A DNA stretch of 64,000 nt from Defluviicoccus sp. bin129 (GTDB taxonomy: Bacteria > Pseudomonadota > Alphaproteobacteria > MPNO01), in NCBI GenBank assembly GCA_002239065.1, contig MPNO01000005.1, positions 1-64,000 of the forward strand. Reading direction: 5' to 3'. Below, in pieces: positions 1 to 6,460 of this stretch. Positions within the stretch are counted from its first letter, which is position 1. Every line of letters begins with the position of its first letter. The position numbers and the translations under genes were made by a program. The notes beneath the pieces are model-generated. The model did not search any database, was not told where the DNA came from, and saw nothing but the letters and a program-made list of their open reading frames with translations.

Positions 1-15
1 GACCGCCGCCCCCGC

Positions 16-342
16 TCAGCGGGCGTGGCGCATGGCGGCGATCCCACTAGCCGCGGTTCCCCACAACTGCACCCCTGACGCCTTCAGGTTGAGCGCCGTG
101 CAGATGATGATCTCGTCGCGCTCGGGCTGCATCTTCTTGACCTCGCTGGCGCTGACGACGGTGCGTCGCGACTTGCGCCCGCCCCTCTTCGCCCTCGGCT
201 GTTCGGCCTCGACCGGGTGGATCTGGCCGTCGGGCCGGGAGCGGAATCTCTCGACCACATAGCGGTCCCCGTCGAGCCCGCGCCCGAACACGTGCACCAG
301 GAACGTGTGCGCGTTGCGATGCGACGGCCGGCGAATCCTCAT
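16..342 (-). CDS. Hypothetical protein, 108 aa
   Basis: Small basic protein with no family that I recognise. I chose the ATG at 342 over an upstream in-frame ATG at 423 because a purine-rich ribosome site (AAGGGGAG) sits about eight bases before it. The middle is rich in Arg and Lys (GGRKSRR) and the C-terminal third looks folded (DEIIICTALNLKASG). No signal peptide or membrane segment is visible. It stands alone next to a long non-coding stretch in the accessory part of the window, so the context gives no function. It could be a real orphan gene; the ribosome site is the main support. Confidence 0.5.
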   Translation of the reverse strand: MRIRRPSHRNAHTFLVHVFGRGLDGDRYVVERFRSRPDGQIHPVEAEQPRAKRGGRKSRRTVVSASEVKKMQPERDEIIICTALNLKASGVQLWGTAASGIAAMRHAR

Positions 343-857
343 GGCGTGACTCCCCTTCGACTGTGATGGCGAAGGCCAGGGGCTCTCTCCGCAGCGCCGC
401 CCGGCCGCCCCGGTCCCGGACAACCGCTCGCTCCCGCCGGCGCCGGGACGCGAGCGCGGCGCAGGGACCGTATTGGGGCGGATCGCAAGCTGGTGGACGC
501 GGGTGCGGCGCCCCGGCCAGATGGGCGGTGAAAAATCGGAGGGTGCCGGCCGTGGCGCCGGCGAGGGCTATGCAGCCGGCGAGTGTCCGGTGCGAGCGAG
601 GCCGAGCGCTCGGAGGGCGCGGGAAAGAGTCGACGCGGTGGGGACTTGCCGTGGACGGCGATTCTGCGGGATTGAGCGAACATTCAGGCTGCGGACGACA
701 CAGGGCCGCCAAGTTCGCCGCGCGCGGCCGTCGGCATGCCGGTGCAGCGACACTTCAGGGAGCGCCGAGGCGGTGCTCCTCGTCAGGTCGGACGGTGCGC
801 CGGCCCGCTTCGAGGGGTTACGTTGGCCGTGAGGTGCATTCGGGGGTGGATTGCGTC
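343..857. other. Gap without a supportable gene
   Basis: About 515 bases of very GC-rich sequence. Every frame on both strands gives Arg/Pro/Ala-rich translations with no ribosome site or recognisable domain. I see no tRNA, repeat or convincing promoter in it. It lies between two divergent small genes, so their promoters probably sit here. Confidence 0.5.
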
Positions 858-1079
858 GTGCGGCACGGCAAACTCGGAATCGCATTGGCTGCCACGGCAG
901 CTCTCGTCGTCGCGGGATGCGGCATTGGGACTTCGGACCGCGCCCCCGGCGGCCCCGCGGATCCTCTCCCCGCCAGCATCGCGCCGCGAGCTTCGCTTGA
1001 CGGCTTCCCCGGTTACGCGAACGTGCCCTTACTGCTAAAGAGGATGCAGCAATGGCGCGGCCGAGCCAGAGCCGGGTGA
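858..1079 (+). CDS. Small predicted lipoprotein, 73 aa
   Basis: The frame starting at the GTG at 858 encodes a short basic N-terminus, a hydrophobic stretch (GIALAATAALVVAGC) and a lipobox ending in Cys about residue 22. This is the classic signal for lipid attachment and signal peptidase II cleavage. The mature part is only about 50 residues, Pro/Ala-rich, with no domain I recognise. The same frame is open far upstream, but the lipoprotein signal fixes the likely start. A strong hairpin begins five bases after the stop codon, which supports a real transcription unit ending here. Function unknown; it would be an envelope-anchored small protein. Confidence 0.45.
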   Translation: MRHGKLGIALAATAALVVAGCGIGTSDRAPGGPADPLPASIAPRASLDGFPGYANVPLLLKRMQQWRGRARAG

Positions 1080-1083
1080 ACAC

Positions 1084-1115
1084 AAAGCGTCGGGGATGCA
1101 GGTTCCCGGCGCTTT
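1084..1115. terminator. Hairpin between convergent genes, likely bidirectional terminator
   Basis: A 13-base arm (AAAGCGTCGGGGA) pairs with TTCCCGGCGCTTT, with two G-T wobbles and a six-base loop. It sits just after the small lipoprotein stop and before the stop of the convergent membrane protein gene. There is no long T run on either side; the arms themselves end in AAA and TTT. Confidence 0.6.
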
Positions 1116-1155
1116 GCCGTTGTAGCAGGAAGCCCGCTCGGGAGCTACAGCGCCG

Positions 1156-1509
1156 TCAGCGCTGCGACCGATCCTCTATCGCCTTCCTGAGCCTGTCGAG
1201 TTCCGCGCGGCGGGCCGTTCCTTCGTTCCGTTCCCAATCGGGATCGTGCTTCGGCGGCGGCTTGAGCGGCGCCGACTTTTCCGGGCGGTTGCGCGCCGCA
1301 TCGACCAGCCAGATGACGGCCAGAGCGGCGAAGGGCAGCGCGAGCGCGAGCACGATCCCGGCGGTGCCGAAATGGTGTCCGGCGAAACCGGCGAGGAAAA
1401 GCCACATGACGACGCTGACGATCCCGGCGAGGACACGGGGAACGATCTTCCACGCGCCCAGGAGCGTGACGAGGATCGCGGCGACCAGAAGCGCGATGAT
1501 CCAGAGCAT
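1156..1509 (-). CDS. Small membrane protein, 117 aa
   Basis: About three hydrophobic segments are visible (roughly residues 2-20, 26-48 and 50-72). A strongly charged, probably cytoplasmic tail follows, with Lys-Pro-rich then Arg/Glu-rich sequence. I do not recognise a family. It lies 15 bases downstream of a secreted-protein gene on the same strand, so the two are probably co-transcribed. The start is the first ATG of the open frame. Confidence 0.6.
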   Translation of the reverse strand: MLWIIALLVAAILVTLLGAWKIVPRVLAGIVSVVMWLFLAGFAGHHFGTAGIVLALALPFAALAVIWLVDAARNRPEKSAPLKPPPKHDPDWERNEGTARRAELDRLRKAIEDRSQR

Positions 1510-1524
1510 GGCTGTGGCGGCGTG

Positions 1525-1965
1525 TCAGATGCTGGCGTAGTCCTTGCTTCGGATTTTCTTCAACTCGCGCATCAGGCCGTCGAGTTTCTTTTCCGTCGCC
1601 CGCTCGATTTCGTCGTTCAGGAATATCCTCGTCATCCGCTTGACGAAGGCGACGTACTTCTCGGCGTAGACGCGCGCCCTGTCGTGAATTTGACTTCGGA
1701 TGCCTTCTACCGGTTCCCCGCTCATCATCTTTTTGTATTTCGCTTGGGCTCGTCGATATTCCTGACCGAGCGAAGACAGGCGAACCGCTTTCGCGGCACG
1801 TTCCCTGGCCCGCTTGTGGATTGCCATGGCTTCGTCGACCGTCCGGATTTCCTGCTCTACCCGCGCCACGTCGGCCTTATCTTCGGCGGTCCCGGTTTCG
1901 GCGCTGGCGGCGAAGATCGCACCACTGAGCACTAACGCGGTAAGCGCGCCACGCACCCTGCGCAT
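1525..1965 (-). CDS. Secreted or periplasmic helical protein, 146 aa
   Basis: I chose the ATG at 1965 because it follows a GGGAGAGA ribosome site and begins a clear signal peptide: RRVRG, then a hydrophobic core ALTALVLSGAIFAASAE. Cleavage is probably after the Ala-Ser-Ala at about residues 20-22. The mature protein is highly charged and looks mostly alpha-helical, possibly coiled-coil (many Arg, Lys and Glu, repeated Ala). No domain is recognised. It is probably an operon with the small membrane protein downstream. An upstream in-frame ATG at 2022 would spoil the signal peptide. Confidence 0.6.
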   Translation of the reverse strand: MRRVRGALTALVLSGAIFAASAETGTAEDKADVARVEQEIRTVDEAMAIHKRARERAAKAVRLSSLGQEYRRAQAKYKKMMSGEPVEGIRSQIHDRARVYAEKYVAFVKRMTRIFLNDEIERATEKKLDGLMRELKKIRSKDYASI

Positions 1966-2196
1966 GATCTCTCTCCCGCTGCGTGCCAGCCCGGCTGGTG
2001 CCGGGCCGTTGCACCTATCCAAGATAAGGAAAGTCCCTCCTATTCGCCGGGCTCGGGAGCTACCCTCGCCGGGTCAGTGGGCTTATTCAGCGGGCGACCC
2101 GACAGAGCGGGCTCCGCAGATAGGTGCAAGGCAAAGCTTGGAACGGGGCACGGGAAGTGTCAAATTGGTCTTGCGGACAGAGGGAGGGCGCGAACG

Positions 2197-2376
2197 ATGT
2201 CCAGCAAGCCAGCCGTAGAGGCCAAGAGGCCCCGCGGGCGACCCCCGAAGCCCATGCCGAGGATCGACGCCAGCCCGGAACAGGTGGCCCGCGCGATGTT
2301 CTCGGACGTGAAGCCGCCGGACCCGTCGATCCGTATCCCGAAGACCCAAATGCGGAAGCCGAAGCCGTCTCAGTGA
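2197..2376 (+). CDS. Basic 59-aa protein with an AT-hook-like motif
   Basis: The start at 2197 is preceded by AGGGAGGG at good spacing. The N-terminal half contains KRPRGRPPKP, which has the Arg-Gly-Arg-Pro core of AT-hook minor-groove DNA-binding motifs. The rest is a short segment (SPEQVARAMF) plus a basic tail. It might bind DNA, but this rests on one short motif. It lies 21 bases before the next small gene on the same strand, probably in one operon. Confidence 0.55.
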   Translation: MSSKPAVEAKRPRGRPPKPMPRIDASPEQVARAMFSDVKPPDPSIRIPKTQMRKPKPSQ

Positions 2377-2397
2377 CCGCATGACGAGGGGACAGCC

Positions 2398-2736
2398 ATG
2401 ATCCGCACCATCATCGCGGGAGCGATCATGCTGGCTACCCTCTCCGCTTTGGCGGATACGAGTTCTTGGACGGAACGGGATATCTGCCGTGCCGCAGTCA
2501 AGACCTACTTCTTTCTCAGCGAACCACCAGCGGATGCGGACGATCAGGCGGGGTATTTCGGGTTCGTCAGCGCCGCTGGCAATGTCTATACCTGCCGACT
2601 TTCAGAAGGGCGGGCAGTGTTCCGCTGGATGACCAAGGGCGGCGAGCCGATGCGAAGCGAGCTAACGAGATTTCGTCTGTCTCACGGAGTGCTAGTCATA
2701 AGGACTGAAATGAGCACCGAGACATTTGAAAAATGA
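2398..2736 (+). CDS. Secreted hypothetical protein, 112 aa
   Basis: The start follows a GAGGGGA ribosome site. The first 19 residues (TIIAGAIMLATLSALA) form a signal peptide ending in Ala-Leu-Ala. The mature domain of about 90 residues contains two Cys (in RDICRAA and VYTCRL) that could form a disulphide and a beta-rich pattern (GYFGFVSAAGNVYTC, GRAVFRWM). I do not recognise the family. The sequence is less GC-rich than the core genes, in keeping with an acquired region. It follows the AT-hook-like gene closely. Confidence 0.6.
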   Translation: MIRTIIAGAIMLATLSALADTSSWTERDICRAAVKTYFFLSEPPADADDQAGYFGFVSAAGNVYTCRLSEGRAVFRWMTKGGEPMRSELTRFRLSHGVLVIRTEMSTETFEK

Positions 2737-3162
2737 GGCTTGGCTAGCTAGGCGTATAAGCCCCTTTGATAACGTGCCGACCATCGTTAACTGGATTGAA
2801 CGTGGAGCATCGGATCCATTGCCGGAGGTTCGCTACATATCGGAGACTATGGCGGTAAGTTCCGGTTCGGGCGGTTAGGAGCATGGAACGGCGGGGCGCG
2901 GGCTCCGAAGCGAATTCACGCGATGGCTCCTAAGGCGGGCAGGGCATGTTTGGCAGGGAATTGAAGCGCCCAAAGCGGAATGATCGAATCCATGGGCATA
3001 CGACTGCAGGATCCGCGATTTACAGTCGAGACAAACCTCCGCTTCGCCGCAGACGGGCCAGGCGGGGCAGTCGGCGGTGACAGGCCGTTCTGCACCCAGG
3101 AGAACACCGATGGAGCTACTTCAGTAGAGGTGGTCGACTGCCGGCGCCGTTCATCGATGACT
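2737..3162. other. Gap without a supportable gene
   Basis: About 425 bases, less GC-rich than the core genome. One open stretch of roughly 50 codons on the plus strand near 2728-2878 could start at a TTG (core NWIERGASDPLPEVRYISE), but it has no ribosome site and I do not recognise it. It may be a remnant of an acquired gene. Nothing else is convincing. Confidence 0.4.
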
Positions 3163-3357
3163 CTATTTCTTAGGCGGATTGTTGCCTCTGCCACGGCCCG
3201 ACGGCTCGGGCGTCCGGCTGGGCCAGTTGGGGTTGTTGCCGCCCTTCCCGCCGCCCTTCGCCCCACTACTCCGGTTACCGGCGTTGCCTGGCCCGCTACG
3301 CCCATTGCCAGCTGTGCCCGTACCGCCACGCGCGTTGCCGCCTTTTCCTTTCGCCAT
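3163..3357 (-). CDS. Gly/Asn-rich low-complexity protein, 64 aa
   Basis: The ATG at 3357 follows a strong GAGAGGGG ribosome site. The protein is almost all Gly, Asn, Ser, Lys, Arg and Pro, without hydrophobic residues, so it should be disordered. It ends in a more conserved-looking tail (NWPSRTPEPSGRGRGNNPPKK in two pieces: NWPSRTPEPSG and RGRGNNPPKK). From memory, proteins with such NWPS...GNNPPKK tails are scattered in proteobacterial accessory regions; their role is unknown to me. Upstream codons are open but the ribosome site fixes the start. Confidence 0.55.
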   Translation of the reverse strand: MAKGKGGNARGGTGTAGNGRSGPGNAGNRSSGAKGGGKGGNNPNWPSRTPEPSGRGRGNNPPKK

Positions 3358-3421
3358 CTCGGCCCCTCTCCGTCGAAGTCCAATTGCTGATTGTGCCTGA
3401 TGAATCTCTTGCGAAGATGTG

Positions 3422-3440
3422 CATCTGCTAGCAGTAGATG
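3422..3440. repeat. Small inverted repeat in the leader of the Gly-rich gene
   Basis: CATCTGCT and AGTAGATG pair around a three-base AGC loop, with one G-T wobble. It lies about 65 bases upstream of the Gly-rich gene start on the minus strand, where an operator or a leader hairpin could act. No function can be assigned. Confidence 0.3.
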
Positions 3441-3505
3441 GGAATTGGAGTGCTGGAATCAAGGTTCCGAAGCGGACAACATCCGACCGGTTGCGCCTGC
3501 GGTTA

Positions 3506-3535
3506 GCGGCGGCGGGCGGGAAGACCCGCCGCCGC
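3506..3535 (-). terminator. Strong hairpin after the 27-aa peptide gene
   Basis: A perfect 11-base stem (GCGGCGGCGGG with CCCGCCGCCGC) and an eight-base loop. On the minus strand it begins 16 bases after the stop codon of the 27-codon gene. There is no T run, so it may stop transcription weakly or protect the 3' end. Confidence 0.5.
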
Positions 3536-3551
3536 GCCAGGCGCCTAGCGC

Positions 3552-3635
3552 TCAGCCACCCATGATAGCTGCGGCGATCGCTCGCGCAATCTCTGCGAGC
3601 AGCCACAGCAAGCGTCGGTCAGCATTTTCCGGCAT
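3552..3635 (-). CDS. 27-aa hydrophobic peptide gene
   Basis: A 27-codon frame begins with ATG at 3635, five bases after AAGGAGGG, the best ribosome site in this region. The peptide has a charged head (MPENADRR) followed by an Ala/Ile/Leu helix with single Glu and Arg residues (LLWLLAEIARAIAAAIM) and a Gly-Gly end. It could be a small membrane or amphipathic peptide. A strong hairpin follows the stop. Such peptides include small membrane regulators and type I toxins, but nothing here proves either. A longer minus-strand frame overlaps its start without a ribosome site, so I favour the short gene. Confidence 0.5.
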   Translation of the reverse strand: MPENADRRLLWLLAEIARAIAAAIMGG

Positions 3636-3869
3636 TTCGGCCCTCCTTGAGCCCACCGGCCGCGAGGTCATCTCGCGCTGGGTCAATGAGCTGTTCGGCC
3701 GCGGAAAAAAAATGCCGGCTGCACTCGCACCAGTTAGCCTGGCGCACTACGATTCTGCCCCCTACCGGAATCGACGCCCATGATCGCCATGCCGGAATCA
3801 GTTGCACCCGTCGAACCCGTTCGCTTACCTGCTGTTGGTAGAGCGCGAACTTGCGTGAACAGAGCCGCT

Positions 3870-3918
3870 TGCCAACCGGTTGCAGCGGACGGTCCGCTGC
3901 GTGGCCTGTTGTTGAAAC
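3870..3918 (+). repeat. Degenerate attC-like element upstream of the nuclease gene
   Basis: The order is TGCCAAC, spacer, GCAGCGGA, a three-base loop, TCCGCTGC, spacer, then GTTGTTG/GTTGAAA. This mirrors the R''-L''-L'-R' layout of integron attC sites, with CAAC and GTTG as outer arms. The outer boxes fit the RYYYAAC and GTTRRRY consensus poorly and no unpaired extra base is visible in the inner stem. The nuclease gene starts about 30 bases after it, as cassette genes often do. Confidence 0.25.
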
Positions 3919-3945
3919 GGAGCGCTAGCTGTTCAGGAGACTGCC

Positions 3946-4494
3946 ATGAAGGCGCTACCTACGCACTACAAAGACTGCACCTTCCGCTCCAGGACCGAGG
4001 CTAGATGGGCTGTTTTTTTCACTCACATGGACTGGACGTGGAAGTACGAAGACCAAGGGTATGAGTTGGACTCTGGCGGCTATTACCTACCCGATTTCGA
4101 GATTCGCCTGCCCAGTTTAGAGGAGTGGTACGTTGAAGTTAAGCCAGACAATTTCGACAAGTTCGATCAGGAGGAATATATGGCCAAACTGCAACGCTTC
4201 ACATCTGAGGCTGAGAAAAATCTCTTGATCTTGGATGGTAATCCCTCATGCAAACCTTTTGACATTGTTCCTCATAAAGTTGAAGGGCGATCCCTAGGAC
4301 TAGCATTTCTTCAAGACTACGAGCCATATGTCAGATGGGTTGATGAATATTGGATGGCGTACATCGGTCTTGACGAGAGAACGGGAAGACTCTTCACGGA
4401 GCATGCCGATGACGAGCGTATGCAGAGGAAGTCGTTTGGGAGAAAGTATGTCGAGTCATTGAAGGCCGCAGGAAATGAGAAGTTTGGCATCTGA
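3946..4494 (+). CDS. PD-(D/E)XK nuclease-like protein, 182 aa
   Basis: The N-terminal 70 residues show the restriction-nuclease-fold pattern: a Glu in FRSRTEARWAVFF (E18), LPD at 48-50, then WYVEVK with E64 and K66. Proteins of this type (an ExARWA helix followed by YLPDF and W-x-E-x-K) occur in phages and mobile elements, where DNA cleavage is presumed. The C-terminal 110 residues are charged and unrecognised (conserved-looking VRWVDEYWMAYIG). The start follows a CAGGAGA ribosome site. Base composition is clearly lower in GC and codons end more often in A or T than in neighbours, so it was probably acquired. It stands alone between two attC-like elements, as a gene cassette would. Confidence 0.7.
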   Translation: MKALPTHYKDCTFRSRTEARWAVFFTHMDWTWKYEDQGYELDSGGYYLPDFEIRLPSLEEWYVEVKPDNFDKFDQEEYMAKLQRFTSEAEKNLLILDGNPSCKPFDIVPHKVEGRSLGLAFLQDYEPYVRWVDEYWMAYIGLDERTGRLFTEHADDERMQRKSFGRKYVESLKAAGNEKFGI

Positions 4495-4506
4495 GTGGCG
4501 CTAATC

Positions 4507-4566
4507 GTCTAACAAATCGCTGTAGCGAGCGCCGTTTCGCGGCGCCACTGACCTTTGACGTGTCAA
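4507..4566 (+). repeat. attC-like element (integron cassette recombination site)
   Basis: Starts 12 bases after the nuclease gene stop. GTCTAAC (4507-4513) fits the R'' box RYYYAAC. GTAGCG (4522-4527) pairs with CACTGAC (4546-4552), leaving one unpaired G at 4550 and one C-A mismatch. Between them GCGCCG and CGGCGC close a TTTCG loop. The spacer CTTTGAC then leads to G at 4560, but the expected GTTRRRY is replaced by GTGTCAA. The architecture, including an extra-helical base, matches attC sites; the degenerate R' box argues for a decayed or unusual site. No integrase gene lies in the window. Confidence 0.4.
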
Positions 4567-4583
4567 CGGCGGCGGAATAATAC
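4555..4583 (+). promoter_or_regulatory. Sigma-70-like promoter overlapping a palindrome
   Basis: TTGACG and TAATAC are separated by 17 bases. The -35 box is part of the palindrome TTGACGTGTCAA (4555-4566), which could be an operator. It points into sequence with no plus-strand gene; transcription from it would run antisense to the minus-strand gene at 4647-4952. Confidence 0.35.
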
Positions 4584-4614
4584 TCCACAGGAAGCGCCCG
4601 ACAGCATCGCAATG

Positions 4615-4628
4615 GGGCTTATAAGCCC
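4615..4628. repeat. Perfect 14-bp palindrome
   Basis: GGGCTTATAAGCCC is fully self-complementary. It lies about 20 bases beyond the stop of the minus-strand 101-aa gene. It might be part of a terminator or a protein-binding site; there is no T run. Confidence 0.35.
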
Positions 4629-4646
4629 AAATAGGCATGCCCGGCC

Positions 4647-4952
4647 TCAGGGCTTGCTGCCGCCCGTCTCCTGTGCGAGATGGAGCCGCCACCGGGTTGC
4701 CTGCCGCTCCTGCTCGGAGAACTCATCGGGGAATCGCAGGACGGCGGCCTCGACCGACCACTCCGACAGCCCCAGTTCCACGAGCCGCTTGAGCCCGCTC
4801 TGTATTTCGGCGCTCCGCACCAGCCGCCGGATCGCCCCTGCCGTCCCGTGGCGTTCGCGCATCTGTATGAAGTCGGTGGGGTGGTAGTGGTTCTCCCGCG
4901 ACACGCGGATAGACTCGTCCATGAACAATTCGAGGTCGTAGTCCTCGCTCAT
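4647..4952 (-). CDS. Hypothetical protein, 101 aa
   Basis: The start follows a strong GGGGAGGGGAG ribosome site. The protein is acidic at the N-terminus (SEDYDLELFMDESIRVSRENHYHP), then forms what looks like an all-helical domain. A central part (AIRRLVRSAEIQSGLKRLVELGLSEWSVEAAVLRFPDEFSEQE, seen as separate helices) has a pattern of the type L-x-LSxxSVEAxVL...F...F-x-xxE. I recall similar short proteins in accessory regions of Alphaproteobacteria, without known role. It is convergent with the nuclease gene. Confidence 0.6.
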   Translation of the reverse strand: MSEDYDLELFMDESIRVSRENHYHPTDFIQMRERHGTAGAIRRLVRSAEIQSGLKRLVELGLSEWSVEAAVLRFPDEFSEQERQATRWRLHLAQETGGSKP

Positions 4953-5068
4953 GGTGCTCCCCTCCCCCGTCGGCGTCGGAAGGCACGCTAACCGCCTCGT
5001 TGCACGCCGACAACCGGCGGGGGCGACGCCCTCGTTCAGTCCGTGATGAAAGGGATCGGCTTCCTTGA

Positions 5069-5782
5069 TGCCCGATCCGGCGCTTCAAGGATGACGCCCC
5101 GGCGCGCGCCGGCTGTGCCGCGCTCGCCGCCATTGGCCCGCGCTGGGACTGCCTGCCCTTCGGCGAGGACGGCAATGCGCGACTACTTGTCGGCGATGAC
5201 GGGGCGGGGATCCAGGCGCCTTCTTCTCTCGGGCTGTTCGTCGCCGCGCTCACGCGCGCGCGGGGCTGGCTCGACGGCGAGGGGCGGGGCGCGTTCTCCT
5301 TCGACGCAGGCTCGTCGCTTCTGGCCGTCCAGGCCGAGCGGCGCATGCCGCTGGACCATCCCGGACGCTGGTCGCTCGGCGGCGCGGCGTCGCTCGCGCT
5401 CGATCTGCCCCGGGGCCTTGGGAACGGGTCCGGCTCCATGTTCGATGCAGGCCCCACGCTCATCTCGTCCTGGAGCCTGAGCCTGGAGCACCGGGACGGC
5501 GGGCTCCGCGACCGGATCACTGTCACGCAGCCCGCCCGGGTGGAGGCGGGGACCGGCTATCTGCGCTTTCCCTCGGGACGGCGTGTCGACGGGGAGCGCA
5601 CATTCGAAAACATCGCTTTCCCGCTCCGCCCGACGTCGCGGACGATCACCGCCCGCTGGTCTCACAGCCGGCCCGTGGGTCCGGGCGACGGTATCGTCTC
5701 GGTCTTTCACAGCCGCAATCCGGGGCATGCCCGGACGCCGGACGACATCGGGGCGGGCGTGGCGTGGCGCGTGGTCTGGTAG
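5069..5782 (+). pseudogene. Headless C-terminal fragment, possibly of a subtilisin-like or autotransporter protein
   Basis: The frame is open from a stop at 5066 to the stop at 5780-5782 (237 codons), but the first ATG is only at 5345, in the middle of well-formed protein-like sequence. The N-terminal part (DDGAGIQAPSSLGLFVAALTRARG) and the later alternating beta-like segments (WSLGGAASLALDLPRGLG, ISSWSLSLEHRDG, AGVAWRVVW at the end) look like the C-terminal barrel or repeat region of a secreted protein. The Trp-containing last strand fits an outer-membrane barrel end. No 5' part is present upstream in any frame, so I read it as a truncated remnant. The family suggestion is weak; the truncation is what the sequence shows. 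Confidence 0.4.
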
Positions 5783-6460
5783 ACGGCCATGCGCACGGGT
5801 TCGGCGGGCAGGGCAGGAGCGGGACGCGTGTGGAACGCGCTGCGGCTCCGGAAGAGTGCACCCGTGACGGCCGCGCTGCCGACCGGGTGAATGCGGGGTC
5901 GGGAAATCCTGGAGCTCGCGGTGGCAACCTGGCGATTGCTGTCCTCGATCCAGCGCCGCTCGGGCTCGCGCGGTAGACTTTACTGGTGGCAAGAAACGGC
6001 AGGCCAGGATGCGGGGCTGCCGATGGGAGGCCCCGAACCTGACCGCACGAACGGACGCGATGGGCTGTCCGGCCTCGCGGCCGCCGGTGTGGATTGCGGC
6101 AATCAGCCGGGGGCGGCCCCGCGGTGCGCGCGCAGCAGGTTCTCCTCGGCATGCCACGCATCGAGGATGCACCAGGCGCTTGTCCAGCGCGTGAGGCGAG
6201 GTCGAGACGGGCTGCGACGATCCGATGCGGGATGGGCGCCTCGGGCGGCACTGGCACAGGGACGATCTTGGGAGGACCGCAGCGGGAATGAGGGACTGGA
6301 GCGGTCTGGAGCACCCTGGAGTTTGCTTCGTGGTGGTTACAGGGTGATTATTTTGCTCGATCAGGCGCCGGTCACATGCTCGTGTGCTCTTCCAAGTTAT
6401 TGATATTAAGCGATTATTCGTGACGACGCGCCTGACCGTGTTGGTGGTGGGAAATCCGGG
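5783..6460. other. Gap without a supportable gene
   Basis: About 680 bases between the gene fragment and the end of lptB. Open frames exist on both strands but their translations are Arg/Ala/Pro-rich and lack ribosome sites. The last 120 bases are noticeably AT-richer (around TTATTGATATTAAGCGATTA). In many Alphaproteobacteria rpoN follows lptB; nothing resembling rpoN is here. Confidence 0.5.

Noticed and set aside
2728-2878. An open stretch with WIERG...EVRYISE
   Set aside because: Protein-like but no ATG/GTG with a ribosome site and too short to identify; mentioned only as a possible remnant.
3391-3783. A 130-codon plus-strand frame
   Set aside because: No ribosome site, mixed composition, and it is antisense to the 27-aa gene with its strong ribosome site and hairpin.
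3619-3807. A 62-codon minus-strand frame overlapping the start of the 27-aa gene
   Set aside because: No ribosome site and no recognisable sequence; it may simply be leader RNA.
5891-6403. A 170-codon plus-strand frame in the gap before lptB
   Set aside because: Start lacks a ribosome site; composition is that of random GC-rich sequence until an AT-rich tail.
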